64,000 nucleotides of DNA, taken from contig CACHIV010000004.1 in the NCBI GenBank assembly GCA_902579985.1, forward strand, positions 36,192 through 100,191. Reading direction: 5' to 3'. This document shows, one piece after another, positions 44,362 to 52,284 of this stretch (the stretch's first letter is position 1; the number at the start of each line of letters is the position of its first letter). The stretch comes from an uncultured Pelagibacteraceae bacterium (GTDB lineage: Bacteria > Pseudomonadota > Alphaproteobacteria > Pelagibacterales > Pelagibacteraceae). The translations under genes and the position numbers were made by a program. The notes under the pieces were generated by a model. The model searched no databases, was not told where the DNA came from, and saw only the letters and a list, made by a program, of their open reading frames with translations.

Positions 44362-45544
44362 GTCATTAACTATTTATTTATTGGTATCATCTATATTTTT
44401 ATTATGTTTGTTGTCTATTTTAAAAATAATGTCTACCTTACAAGGTATAAATTTTACAAATCTAAACATTAGTCAAAATTTCATTCTTGGAATATGTTTA
44501 TCTCTTGGATTGTTAGTTATTGGGAATAAATTAAATCATTTAATTAAGATTTTTTCTTTCACATCAGTATTTACAATTTTTTATCTATATATTAATGAGA
44601 GTGCTCCAATTTGGTATTATATTAGTGTATTTTTAGTTATCTTATTTTTTTCACACAAAGTTAAGAATTATAATTTAAATTATTTAAAAGAAGATTTCGT
44701 ATCAGAAAAAATAATTTTTGATTTTATAACATTGTTTGGAATTATATTTTTTGCCTTTGTCATTTTATTTCCATTTTATATAATGCTTGTAACAAGTTTT
44801 AAAACCCAAATTGCCTTATTAGTTAATCCCCTAGATTTCAGTTTAAATTTTAAAGAGGATTTATCTGATTTATTTAAATCATATTTCGTAATCTTTGATA
44901 CCTATAATTTTGGAAGGTATATTCTTATTAGCTCACTTGTTTCTATTGGAACAGTAATAATAACCTTAATGTTTGCAATTCCTGCGGCTTATGCTGTAGC
45001 TAGGTTAAACTTTTTTGGTAAAACTTTTTTATCATCGTCAATATTAGTTATTTATATGTTTCCAGCTATAGTTCTTGTAATTCCTTTGTATACAGTCTTT
45101 AGTCAACTTGGTCTAAGAAACTCAGTTGTAGGACTTTTAATTGTTTATACTGCAACCACCTTGCCTGTAGCAATTTATATGTTGCAAGGTTATTTCAAAA
45201 GTATTCCTAAAGAGATCGAAGATGCTGGCATTATGGATGGCCATAGTTGGTTTGGTATCATTTTAAAAATCATAATTCCATTAAGCCTTCCTGCTATCGC
45301 ATCTGTCGCGTTATATGTGTTTATGATAGCTTGGAATGAATTTTTGTTTTCATTAATGTTTTTAGATAATCCAAAATCTTTTACACTTTCAAGGGCTATT
45401 CAATATTTAACTGGAGATGCTGAAACACCAAGACAATACTTAATGGCAGGATCAGTAATTGTTACATTGCCCGTGCTAATAATATTTATTTATTTTGAAA
45501 AATATTTAGTAAGCGGTTTAACAGCAGGAAGTGTAAAAGGTTAA
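44351..45544 (+). CDS. Sugar ABC transporter permease (MalG/UgpE type) with extra N-terminal helices
   Basis: A roughly 397-residue permease; the C-terminal 270 residues are standard, with the EAA loop EIEDAGIMDGHSWFGIILKIIIP (key EDAGIMDGHSWF). The first 110 residues carry about four extra hydrophobic helices not found in ordinary MalG. ATG 44351 has AGAAAGG upstream and overlaps the preceding stop. Confidence 0.88.
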   Translation: MKFKSLTIYLLVSSIFLLCLLSILKIMSTLQGINFTNLNISQNFILGICLSLGLLVIGNKLNHLIKIFSFTSVFTIFYLYINESAPIWYYISVFLVILFFSHKVKNYNLNYLKEDFVSEKIIFDFITLFGIIFFAFVILFPFYIMLVTSFKTQIALLVNPLDFSLNFKEDLSDLFKSYFVIFDTYNFGRYILISSLVSIGTVIITLMFAIPAAYAVARLNFFGKTFLSSSILVIYMFPAIVLVIPLYTVFSQLGLRNSVVGLLIVYTATTLPVAIYMLQGYFKSIPKEIEDAGIMDGHSWFGIILKIIIPLSLPAIASVALYVFMIAWNEFLFSLMFLDNPKSFTLSRAIQYLTGDAETPRQYLMAGSVIVTLPVLIIFIYFEKYLVSGLTAGSVKG

Positions 45545-45618
45545 TATTATCTAAATATCAAGAAAAGTTTATCGTTGATTAAAAGCAAGAATTATTTAAA
45601 TTATAACAAAAAGTTTAA

Positions 45619-45801
45619 ATGAATCCTACTGATATATTACTGAGCATAGCAATTGTTGGAATATATACCCTCATTTATGTTTATTTAAGACATAATTATA
45701 AAAGTTATAAAAAAATATTTAAACTTTTTAGTGAAGGTTTTGTTTATGCAACAGTGATTACTGGTATTCTATATTATTTAATTAAGCATATAGCCTCATA
45801 G
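45619..45801 (+). CDS. Small membrane protein, unknown
   Basis: A 60-residue protein with two hydrophobic helices (about 5-23 and 42-57) joined by a basic, Tyr/Lys-rich loop. No family is recognised. It is the last chromosomal gene before the integrated element; its stop is four bases before the left repeat. Confidence 0.5.
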   Translation: MNPTDILLSIAIVGIYTLIYVYLRHNYKSYKKIFKLFSEGFVYATVITGILYYLIKHIAS

Positions 45802-45804
45802 TAT

Positions 45805-45858
45805 ATGAAAATAACTCATGCCCTCGTGGTGAAATTGGTAGACACAAAGGACTTAAAA
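45805..45858 (+). repeat. Left attachment-site repeat (54 bp)
   Basis: Identical over 54 bases to 57636-57689. It starts 15 bases before the tRNA and ends with the anticodon loop bases CTTAAAA. Confidence 0.92.
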
Positions 45859-45866
45859 GCCGAGGG
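45820..45866 (+). pseudogene. Truncated tRNA-Leu
   Basis: Identical to the 5' half of tRNA-Leu(UAA) through the anticodon loop. It then jumps to GCCGAGGG (45859-45866), which resembles the 3' acceptor strand. The 3' side of the anticodon stem, the variable arm and the T arm are missing, so no functional tRNA can form. Confidence 0.85.
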
Positions 45867-45881
45867 ATTAACACTTTGATG

Positions 45882-45907
45882 AGTCTCTAGCAGTCTCTGG
45901 TAGTCTC
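45882..45907. repeat. Three AGTCTC repeats with 10-bp period
   Basis: AGTCTC occurs at 45882-45887, 45892-45897 and 45902-45907, exactly one helical turn apart. This is typical of arm-type integrase binding sites in an attachment region, just inside the left repeat. Confidence 0.6.
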
Positions 45908-45985
45908 AAATATCCTATAAAATCTCATAACTTTAAATTATCTTTCAATTAAGATTAGAAAATAAGGCTTAATTAATTTGTTCAA

Positions 45986-46005
45986 ACAAGAGCAAGACAA
46001 GAGCA
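45986..46005. repeat. ACAAGAGCA direct repeat
   Basis: ACAAGAGCA at 45986-45994 and 45997-46005, 11-base period. A second set of possible arm-type sites, between the left repeat and the first island gene. Confidence 0.5.
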
Positions 46006-46031
46006 TGAATAGATAGTATTGTTAGAGGTTT

Positions 46032-46739
46032 ATGATGACTGCTTTGCTGACTTTTGTTCCTTCAATAGCTTTATTATTATATTTTACATTATCAGATAGG
46101 TTTAAAGAACCTAAAGAGACAGTTTTATTAATTTTTTTTCTAGGTTTTTTAATATGTTTACCTGCAGGGATTTTAAATGGTTTAAGTCATGATTTTTTTT
46201 ATGACGGATCAAAATATTCAGAAAATCTAACTACTAGTTTTTTAGGTCCTGCATGGGCAGAAGAATTATTAAAATTTTCAATTCTTTATTTCATTGTTTT
46301 AAAAAGAAAAGAATTTAATGAACCTATGGATGGCCTAGTTTATGGTGTTGTTGTTTCATTAGGTTTTGCGACATATGAAAATTATACTTATGTATATGAA
46401 TGGGCAGAAGTAATAGCAAAAGAAGAGAATGTTGATTATACTGAGTTGTCATATTTAATCGCATTGGGAAGATCTTATTCAGCTATACCTATGCACGGCC
46501 TTAACGGTGCAGTTATGGGTTATTACTTTGGGATGTACGCTTTTACAGGTAATAAAAAATTTTTAATATTATCACTAGCCTTACCATACTTATTTCATGG
46601 TTTTTATAATTTCTTAGTATGGCCAAATCCAATGATAATTATTGGAATTTTAGTTATTGTTTCCCTTTATTTACACAGTGAACTTAAGAAGAAACAAAAA
46701 TTAAAAAAGAGTGAAAACGAATCTAAATTGGTGAAATAA
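46032..46739 (+). CDS. PrsW-family intramembrane protease-like protein
   Basis: A 235-residue membrane protein with about seven hydrophobic helices. PrsW motifs are all present: AEELLKF (E-E-x-x-K), YGVVVSLGFATYENYTYV, HGLNGAVMGYYFG and LFHGFYNF. Relatives cleave membrane anti-sigma factors or act as CAAX-like proteases. First gene of the five-gene operon; an AGAGG ribosome site precedes ATG 46032. Confidence 0.85.
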   Translation: MMTALLTFVPSIALLLYFTLSDRFKEPKETVLLIFFLGFLICLPAGILNGLSHDFFYDGSKYSENLTTSFLGPAWAEELLKFSILYFIVLKRKEFNEPMDGLVYGVVVSLGFATYENYTYVYEWAEVIAKEENVDYTELSYLIALGRSYSAIPMHGLNGAVMGYYFGMYAFTGNKKFLILSLALPYLFHGFYNFLVWPNPMIIIGILVIVSLYLHSELKKKQKLKKSENESKLVK

Positions 46740-46740
46740 A

Positions 46741-47136
46741 ATGAATTTTACAGAATCCTTAAATACTTGTTTAAAAAAGTATTTTGTTTTTCAAGGTAGA
46801 GCTAGTAGATCTGAATATTGGTGGTTTCAATTAATCGTTTCACCCTCATATTTTATTTCTACAATTCTAGAAAATGAAATTGCTTATTTTTTTCTAGGGA
46901 TAACATTATTTACCCTAATTCCAGCAATCTCTGCAGGTGTGAGAAGATTACATGACACAAATAGATCAGGATTTTTTTTATTAATAAGCTTTATTCCATT
47001 TATTGGTGGGCTAGTGCTTTTATTCTTTTTAATTCCAGAAGGAACAAAAGGAAAAAATAAATTTGGTCCTGATCCATTGAAAAGAGTTGCTAGAAAAAGA
47101 AATAAAAAAATCTCAAAAAAAATAATAAGAGAATGA
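46741..47136 (+). CDS. DUF805 membrane protein
   Basis: A 131-residue protein with the DUF805 hallmarks FQGRASRSEYWWF, GVRRLHDTNRSGFF and a C-terminal GKNKFGPDP. Three to four membrane helices. Function unknown. Starts one base after the PrsW-like stop and overlaps the next gene by 4 bases (ATGA). Confidence 0.85.
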   Translation: MNFTESLNTCLKKYFVFQGRASRSEYWWFQLIVSPSYFISTILENEIAYFFLGITLFTLIPAISAGVRRLHDTNRSGFFLLISFIPFIGGLVLLFFLIPEGTKGKNKFGPDPLKRVARKRNKKISKKIIRE

Positions 47137-48659
47137 GTAGAAAATTTAATTCATTCTTTATTTTCTTATTCTTATTTTTTTTTAATTCAAATAAAATTCT
47201 TGCGAACTCATTTTATTGTGAAGAACTGGTGAAAAATCTTTTAAATAGTACTGAAGCACGTAAATGGGAAGCAGTATATCCAGATAATGTTATCCAAGAT
47301 TTTGGATTTACACTACTTTTTGACCTAGACAACACAACAAATAAGACAGAGTATAGGAAAAACTCCAAAGGTAATTATTTAGTTGGAAAAATTCATGATC
47401 TAAATTTAGCAAAATTAATAAATACAGGTGACGTAATAATAAAAGTTAATAAAAAAGAATTCAAAAATAGTTCAGAGTTACAAAATATCATAAATAATAA
47501 AGACCAAATTGAAATTACTTTTTTAAATAAAGAAAATAGAATAGTTGATTTAGTTTTAGAAAAAAAAAAATATTATATTACAGATGAGTTTTTTCAGATT
47601 GAGGATATATCTATAAATTCAATAGACCAAAAAAAAGGAATATTTGAGGTCAGATTTTACTATAATTTTGCTAAATTGTTTTCAAAAGAAAGATATGAAA
47701 ACTTTTATAATATTGTAGAAGACTCATTAATTTTCCAAAATGAAAATAAAAAGTGGAGTTTAGAGGTTTGTATATATTCAAAAGATGAATTTAATAAGTC
47801 TAGAATTATTGAGCCTGGAAATGAGATAAGAATACTAAACGTTTCAAAAAAAGATAAAAATCAAATAGAGGAAAAATTTAAAATAACTCCTTATTCTAAA
47901 ACAAAATTAAATAACTCGCTAAATGCAATTTATATCCAGAGAAATATTGACGGATTGTATGAAATAAAAAATAAGTTTAACTTAAAAGCCTTTCCTTTTG
48001 ACAAACAAAGATTGTCAATTAGGTTAGCTGATAATAGATTTAGTTTAGATAAAAGAAATCTTTTTATTACAGAGAATACTCATAAATTTCTTTATGAGTA
48101 TGTAAAAAAAAATGAAATATTAGGATGGAATATAACAGGTTATGAAATAAATGATTTCCAATATAAAAATCCATTTCATATGGAAAATGATTTTTCAGAT
48201 GGATTATCATTAGATTTGATAATTGAAAGAAAACATGGATATTATTTATTCAAAATTGTAATTCCAATTGTATTAATTTTACTTATATGCTGGGGAAGTG
48301 TTTGGATTGATCCGAAAGAAATAGAGTCAAGATTAACAATAACAATTGTTTGTTTGTTATCTCTTATTGCCTATAATTTTGTTATAGACTCAGAATTACC
48401 AAAACTAGAATATTTAACGGTAATGGATTGGATAATATTAATATCTTATGTATACGCCACTATTCCAAATTTTTTAAGTATTATCTCATTTAGAATACAA
48501 AAAACTAATCTTGTGATGAGTGACAAATTAGAACAAATTAGTAAAAGATATGGTTTATCTAGTTATGTATTAAGTATATTTTTAATTGTCTTATTTAATG
48601 CTAATATAAATCCAGATAATTCAAGCTCACTAATTTTTTGGATGGCAGGTATATTTTGA
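47133..48659 (+). CDS. Pentameric ligand-gated ion channel with N-terminal PDZ-like domain
   Basis: A 508-residue Cys-loop-superfamily protein without the cysteines. Order: signal peptide (1-25); PDZ-like domain (about 80-145, GKIHDLNLAKLINTGDVIIKVN, quoted key part LINTGDVIIKVN); ligand-binding beta-sandwich with the conserved loop AFPFDKQRLSI; then four TM helices. The M1-M2-M3 part (LICWGSVWIDPKEIESR; LLSLIAYNF; ELPKLEYLTVMD) aligns without gaps to GLIC, with Glu at the -2' position, which predicts cation selectivity. A fused PDZ-like domain is not usual for this family. Overlaps the amine oxidase gene by four bases. Confidence 0.85.
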   Translation: MSRKFNSFFIFLFLFFFNSNKILANSFYCEELVKNLLNSTEARKWEAVYPDNVIQDFGFTLLFDLDNTTNKTEYRKNSKGNYLVGKIHDLNLAKLINTGDVIIKVNKKEFKNSSELQNIINNKDQIEITFLNKENRIVDLVLEKKKYYITDEFFQIEDISINSIDQKKGIFEVRFYYNFAKLFSKERYENFYNIVEDSLIFQNENKKWSLEVCIYSKDEFNKSRIIEPGNEIRILNVSKKDKNQIEEKFKITPYSKTKLNNSLNAIYIQRNIDGLYEIKNKFNLKAFPFDKQRLSIRLADNRFSLDKRNLFITENTHKFLYEYVKKNEILGWNITGYEINDFQYKNPFHMENDFSDGLSLDLIIERKHGYYLFKIVIPIVLILLICWGSVWIDPKEIESRLTITIVCLLSLIAYNFVIDSELPKLEYLTVMDWIILISYVYATIPNFLSIISFRIQKTNLVMSDKLEQISKRYGLSSYVLSIFLIVLFNANINPDNSSSLIFWMAGIF

Positions 48660-49981
48660 AATCGAGAAGAAAATTTATTAAGTCATCTTTGTTAGGATTA
48701 ACTGCTTTAACATTTCCGAACATAATTAAAGTTCATGCTAATCAAGATTATGATGTTGTAGTAATTGGAGCAGGGGCTGCGGGACTTGCTGCTACAGAAG
48801 AGTTAATTAAATCAGGAAAAAAAGCTATATGTTTAGAGGCATCAAATAGAATTGGAGGCAGGGCTCTTACAGACAATCAAATTTTTGGTGAACCATATGA
48901 TCTTGGTGCATTATGGTTAGACAATGGAGAAACAAATCCTTTTAAGTTGTTTGGTGAAAAAAATTCAAATTTTAATTTGTACAAAGAAAGATCAGAGGAA
49001 ATGTATGCTCTTTATAGTGGAGAAAAAAGAATTTCAAATGATGGTGAAATATGGAAAGTTTTTGATGGTATAGAGGCTGGAATTGCAAAAACTAGAAAAG
49101 ATGTTTCGCCATCAGAAGTGGTTCCTTATCAGGATCATCATTGGTTTGATACTATGCACATGATAATTGGAGCATGGGAAATGGGTAAAGATTTTACTGA
49201 TTACTCATGTAAAGATTTTAATTATGATTATGAAATACCTGAATCTGCACCTTGGCATTGTAAAGAAGGTTTTGGTTCATTACTAACTGATATGTTTAAA
49301 AATATTCCTGTTCAATTAAATACTAAAGTTAAAAAAATAGATTGGAGTGGAACTGGTGTAAAAGTTATTACTGACAAGGGAGAAATCAAATCAAATAAGT
49401 GTATTATAACTGTTTCTACTGGTGTTTTAAATTCTGGACAAATTAAATTTACACCTGATTTATCTACTGATAAACAAGAGTCATTTTCTAAAATATCCAT
49501 GGGTCATTACAATCGACTTACTTTTAAATTTAAAAAATTATTTAAGAAAAAAGCTAAAGATTCATATCTATATTATAAAATTAAAAGTCAAAATGCCAAA
49601 TCACCAGAAGGTTTTGGTATCGCAATAAATCCATCTGACTCTAAATTATGTATGTGTGATCCAGGAGGAGACTTTGGAAAAGAATTGTTAAAATCGGGTG
49701 AAGAAGCCTCTATTGATTTTGGAATGAGTGAATTAAAGAAAATTTTTGGTAGTAAGATCGATAAAGATTTGATTAAATCTCATGCAGTTGATTGGTCATC
49801 AAACCCTTTATTTTTAGGTGCTTGGGCATCTGCCGAACCTGGTGCATTTAAATATAGAGAAACCTTAAGAAGCTCAGTTGGAGATAGAATATATTTTGCG
49901 GGTGAAGCAACAGCCAAAGAGTGGGGCACTGTTGCAGGAGCTTATGATAGTGGAAAAATTATAGCAAAGAGTCTTATATAA
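48656..49981 (+). CDS. Tat-exported flavin amine oxidase
   Basis: A 441-residue monoamine-oxidase-family flavoenzyme. From TTG 48656 the protein begins with a twin-arginine signal (KSRRKFIKSSLLG, cleavage near residue 28), so it acts folded in the periplasm. The FAD site is VVVIGAGAAGLAA and NRIGGRALT; the C-terminal flavin motif is RIYFAGEATAKEWGTVAGAY. Expected reaction: amine to aldehyde, ammonia and hydrogen peroxide. The TTG overlaps the channel stop (TTGA), so translation is coupled; a longer form from TTG 48638 would bury the Tat motif. It sits between two ligand-gated channel genes. Confidence 0.88.
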   Translation: MKSRRKFIKSSLLGLTALTFPNIIKVHANQDYDVVVIGAGAAGLAATEELIKSGKKAICLEASNRIGGRALTDNQIFGEPYDLGALWLDNGETNPFKLFGEKNSNFNLYKERSEEMYALYSGEKRISNDGEIWKVFDGIEAGIAKTRKDVSPSEVVPYQDHHWFDTMHMIIGAWEMGKDFTDYSCKDFNYDYEIPESAPWHCKEGFGSLLTDMFKNIPVQLNTKVKKIDWSGTGVKVITDKGEIKSNKCIITVSTGVLNSGQIKFTPDLSTDKQESFSKISMGHYNRLTFKFKKLFKKKAKDSYLYYKIKSQNAKSPEGFGIAINPSDSKLCMCDPGGDFGKELLKSGEEASIDFGMSELKKIFGSKIDKDLIKSHAVDWSSNPLFLGAWASAEPGAFKYRETLRSSVGDRIYFAGEATAKEWGTVAGAYDSGKIIAKSLI

Positions 49982-49983
49982 AT

Positions 49984-51198
49984 ATGAAAAATTATATTCC
50001 TAAAACTTTTCTTTATTCATTGGTATTGATTTTAGTTTTTATTACTAAATCTTTTGCTATCAACTTTTATAAATATCCAACAAAAGCATTAGATTCTAAC
50101 TTTTGCAAAAATTTACATGACAATTTAAAATATCCTCATCCTAATTATGAATCAGAAGATCCAATAAATGTTAGAGTTGATATTTATGTAGATAGGATAT
50201 TTCAAATATCAGCTGATCAAAATACATTTGAGGCTCAAGTAAATTTATGGTTAACTTGGAATGACCCCAGGTTAAAAGAACTCTTAAAAGACCTTGGTGT
50301 TGCTACAGACGATAATAAAAAACCATTTTATCTATGTACTTTTAATCCATCAGAAGAATTTTCTAATTTTAGATTATTCGATCCTGCCATAGAATTTTAC
50401 AATAGAGTCGATAAGCCACCAGTTGAAAATTTTATGGCAGATTGGATAGATGTTTTTTCTGATGGAACAATTGATAAACGATTAAAAGATACAGCAACAT
50501 TTCATTCAAATAATTTTGATTTCAAAAAATTTCCATTTGATCATCAAGAATTAAGTATTGAACTATGGTCTGAGTATCCATCTTTCTTGGTAGAATTGAT
50601 CGCAAATGAACCTTATATGTCAGAATATGCTGCTACCGGTGTCTGGGAAAAAGACGGTAGTCCAATTACAGTAGATGGTTGGAAAATAAATAACCCTTCT
50701 TGGGAAACATACTCATATGTAGAAAATGATGGAAGCCCCTATACTGGTTTTATTTTAAATTTTAATATTGAGAGATTAACTTCATATTATATTTATAAGA
50801 TTATGTTACCCATAATTTTTATATTGGCTATTTCATGGTCAGTATTTTGGGTAAGAGGATCTCAGCTTGAAGCTAAGGTTAATGTTACTATTGTTTGTTT
50901 ATTATCTTTGATTGCTTACAACTTTATTATTGATGAGGATTTACCTAAACTTCCATATTTAACATTTATGGATTGTTTTATACTCTTGTCGTATTTCTAT
51001 ACAGGGATAGCAACTATTCTCTGTGTTTATTCATTCGTTAGAAAACTTAAATCTGGAAGGGACCTAAGTATTGTTGATAGATATGCTCAGTTTCTAGGTC
51101 CAATAAGTTATTTTGCTATATTGTTTATCTTATTAACATATTTTTATAATTTAGAGGCTACAAAGGGTTTATTTTTAGGCAGCAAATTTATAAGTTGA
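49984..51198 (+). CDS. Pentameric ligand-gated ion channel
   Basis: A 404-residue prokaryotic Cys-loop-type channel. Signal peptide (about 1-25), extracellular beta-sandwich (VRVDIYVDRI; FKKFPFDHQELSIELWS as the Cys-loop equivalent), then four TM helices (LAISWSVFWVRGSQLEAK; LLSLIAYNF; DLPKLPYLTFMD). It aligns to GLIC with Glu at -2' and Leu at the 9' gate, again predicting a cation channel. ELIC, a relative, is opened by small primary amines, which makes the adjoining amine oxidase notable. Starts two bases after it. Confidence 0.9.
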   Translation: MKNYIPKTFLYSLVLILVFITKSFAINFYKYPTKALDSNFCKNLHDNLKYPHPNYESEDPINVRVDIYVDRIFQISADQNTFEAQVNLWLTWNDPRLKELLKDLGVATDDNKKPFYLCTFNPSEEFSNFRLFDPAIEFYNRVDKPPVENFMADWIDVFSDGTIDKRLKDTATFHSNNFDFKKFPFDHQELSIELWSEYPSFLVELIANEPYMSEYAATGVWEKDGSPITVDGWKINNPSWETYSYVENDGSPYTGFILNFNIERLTSYYIYKIMLPIIFILAISWSVFWVRGSQLEAKVNVTIVCLLSLIAYNFIIDEDLPKLPYLTFMDCFILLSYFYTGIATILCVYSFVRKLKSGRDLSIVDRYAQFLGPISYFAILFILLTYFYNLEATKGLFLGSKFIS

Positions 51199-51200
51199 TT

Positions 51201-51707
51201 TTATAATTCCCTTTTTTTTTGACTTTTATAGTCTGTTTTCTCTCCTAAATTTAATTTAAGTTTAAGTTCTGCAATTTTTTTTTCTAACTCTATAACCTCT
51301 ATTGAAATTTGTTCTTTCTCTTTTTCGTCTACTTTATCGTCATCAAGAGCTTTTCTGGTTTCCTCCATCACATCTCCAATAGATTCACCTAATCTTAGTA
51401 AATTATTGATTATTTCATCACTACTGTCGTGATCTTTTCTGTTTTCAATTTCTTTTTTAAGTAAAGTTTCATAGGCAGTTAAAAAAGGGGTACCTTTCCC
51501 AATCTTTTTACAATGGATATCTAATTCTAGTCCATCTTGTATATGAAGCTGTCGATCTTTAAAATTTGGATTACTAATATGTTCTATAGCCTTTCTCTTC
51601 TTTTCAATAACTGTTTCAATATTTTCATAACCAATATCATCAGCTAAATCTTTTAAAACTCTTTCAAAAGAATAGGGCTTTCTTGGATAACCTTTTTTCT
51701 TATTCAT
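51201..51707 (-). CDS. Phage CII/CP76-like regulatory protein
   Basis: A 168-residue, mostly helical protein with a pattern I recognise as phage regulatory CII-like (CP76) proteins: a helical N-terminus, then ISNPNFKDRQLHIQDGLELD, and a C-terminal dimerising segment IGDVMEETRKALDDDKVDEKE. It may be the island's transcription regulator. It lies tail-to-tail with the second channel gene and its 5' end faces the stem-loop cluster. Confidence 0.6.
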   Translation of the reverse strand: MNKKKGYPRKPYSFERVLKDLADDIGYENIETVIEKKRKAIEHISNPNFKDRQLHIQDGLELDIHCKKIGKGTPFLTAYETLLKKEIENRKDHDSSDEIINNLLRLGESIGDVMEETRKALDDDKVDEKEKEQISIEVIELEKKIAELKLKLNLGEKTDYKSQKKREL

Positions 51708-51727
51708 TAGATAAGATTATTAGAAAT

Positions 51728-51905
51728 TTATCCGTAGGCAAAGTCTAAAGTTAACCTACGGGTAAACAATTATTTAATGATTATAACCTAAGGTGAGTTT
51801 GATTTTATTGAACTCACAAAAGATTAAGAGGAAGTAAGCAAATTGATCTTTGGTTAAATTATAGTTCTTAACCTCCTTTCTGCAATTTGTGAACTCCTCT
51901 TGATC
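51728..51905. ncRNA. Cluster of three strong stem-loops, candidate structured RNA or regulatory element
   Basis: Three consecutive inverted repeats fill the spacer. A: 51728-51738 with 51755-51765 (11 bp, one G-U). B: 51793-51799 with 51811-51817 (7 bp). C: a long composite hairpin, outer 51822-51832 with 51895-51905, middle 51839-51845 with 51883-51889, inner 51852-51857 with 51868-51873. Strand cannot be decided from pairing alone. It lies between the CII-like gene and a small membrane-protein gene and resembles no RNA family I know. Confidence 0.5.
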
Positions 51906-51929
51906 ATAAACACTAACAAAGAGGAGAAA

Positions 51930-52142
51930 ATGAAAAAAATAAAAGTAGAAGACAACACTAATGATAACGGAATATTTCAAATTATTGGAATACTTCTAAT
52001 AGGATTTGCAGTTGTTGATTTTGCAATGTCTTGGATGGGTACAAATCTTACTGCATTCTTAGGTCCTTTATCACAGTTCACACCACTTGCTGCAGGTTTG
52101 ACTGGAGCAATGTTTTTAAACTTAGGGAATAAAAGTGAATAA
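51930..52142 (+). CDS. Small membrane protein, unknown
   Basis: A 70-residue protein: charged N-terminus (KKIKVEDNTNDN) and two hydrophobic segments (about 13-32 and 45-62). ATG 51930 has an excellent GAGGAG site four bases upstream, right after the long hairpin. An upstream TTG at 51900 lies within that hairpin. Not recognised; two-helix holin-like topology is a guess only. Confidence 0.65.
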   Translation: MKKIKVEDNTNDNGIFQIIGILLIGFAVVDFAMSWMGTNLTAFLGPLSQFTPLAAGLTGAMFLNLGNKSE

Positions 52143-52155
52143 ATCATCAACAAGA

Positions 52156-52178
52156 TCCCCTGTAAACAACAGGGGATA
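52156..52178 (+). terminator. Hairpin after the small membrane-protein gene
   Basis: A perfect 9-bp GC-containing stem (52156-52164 with 52170-52178) and five-base loop, 13 bases after a stop codon. It has no clear T-run, so it could be a terminator or an mRNA-end stabiliser. Confidence 0.55.
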
Positions 52179-52199
52179 TAATTAAATAAAGGAGATCTA

Positions 52200-52277
52200 A
52201 TGAAAGAATTATGGCTTGTACTTGCAATCATTATACTAATGACTGTTTTAAGAAATGCTAATTATTTTTTTGGATAA
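52200..52277 (+). CDS. 25-residue membrane peptide
   Basis: A tiny frame from ATG 52200 to TAA 52277 with AGGAG five bases upstream. It encodes an almost wholly hydrophobic helix (ELWLVLAIIILMTVL) and a short polar tail. The ribosome site and position in an otherwise tight gene string support it; function unknown. Confidence 0.5.
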   Translation: MKELWLVLAIIILMTVLRNANYFFG

Positions 52278-52284
52278 TAAATAG

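Noticed and set aside
45820..45905. Second functional tRNA-Leu at the left island end
   Set aside because: Only the 5' half and an 8-base acceptor-like remnant exist; no T arm or anticodon stem partner.
51774..51980. 68-codon minus-strand frame across the stem-loops
   Set aside because: It covers the inverted repeats and runs antisense into the small gene at 51930; its low-complexity aromatic composition is typical of antisense AT-rich DNA.
51977..52231. 84-codon minus-strand frame over the small membrane-protein genes
   Set aside because: Antisense to two small genes with good ribosome sites and crosses the terminator-like hairpin.
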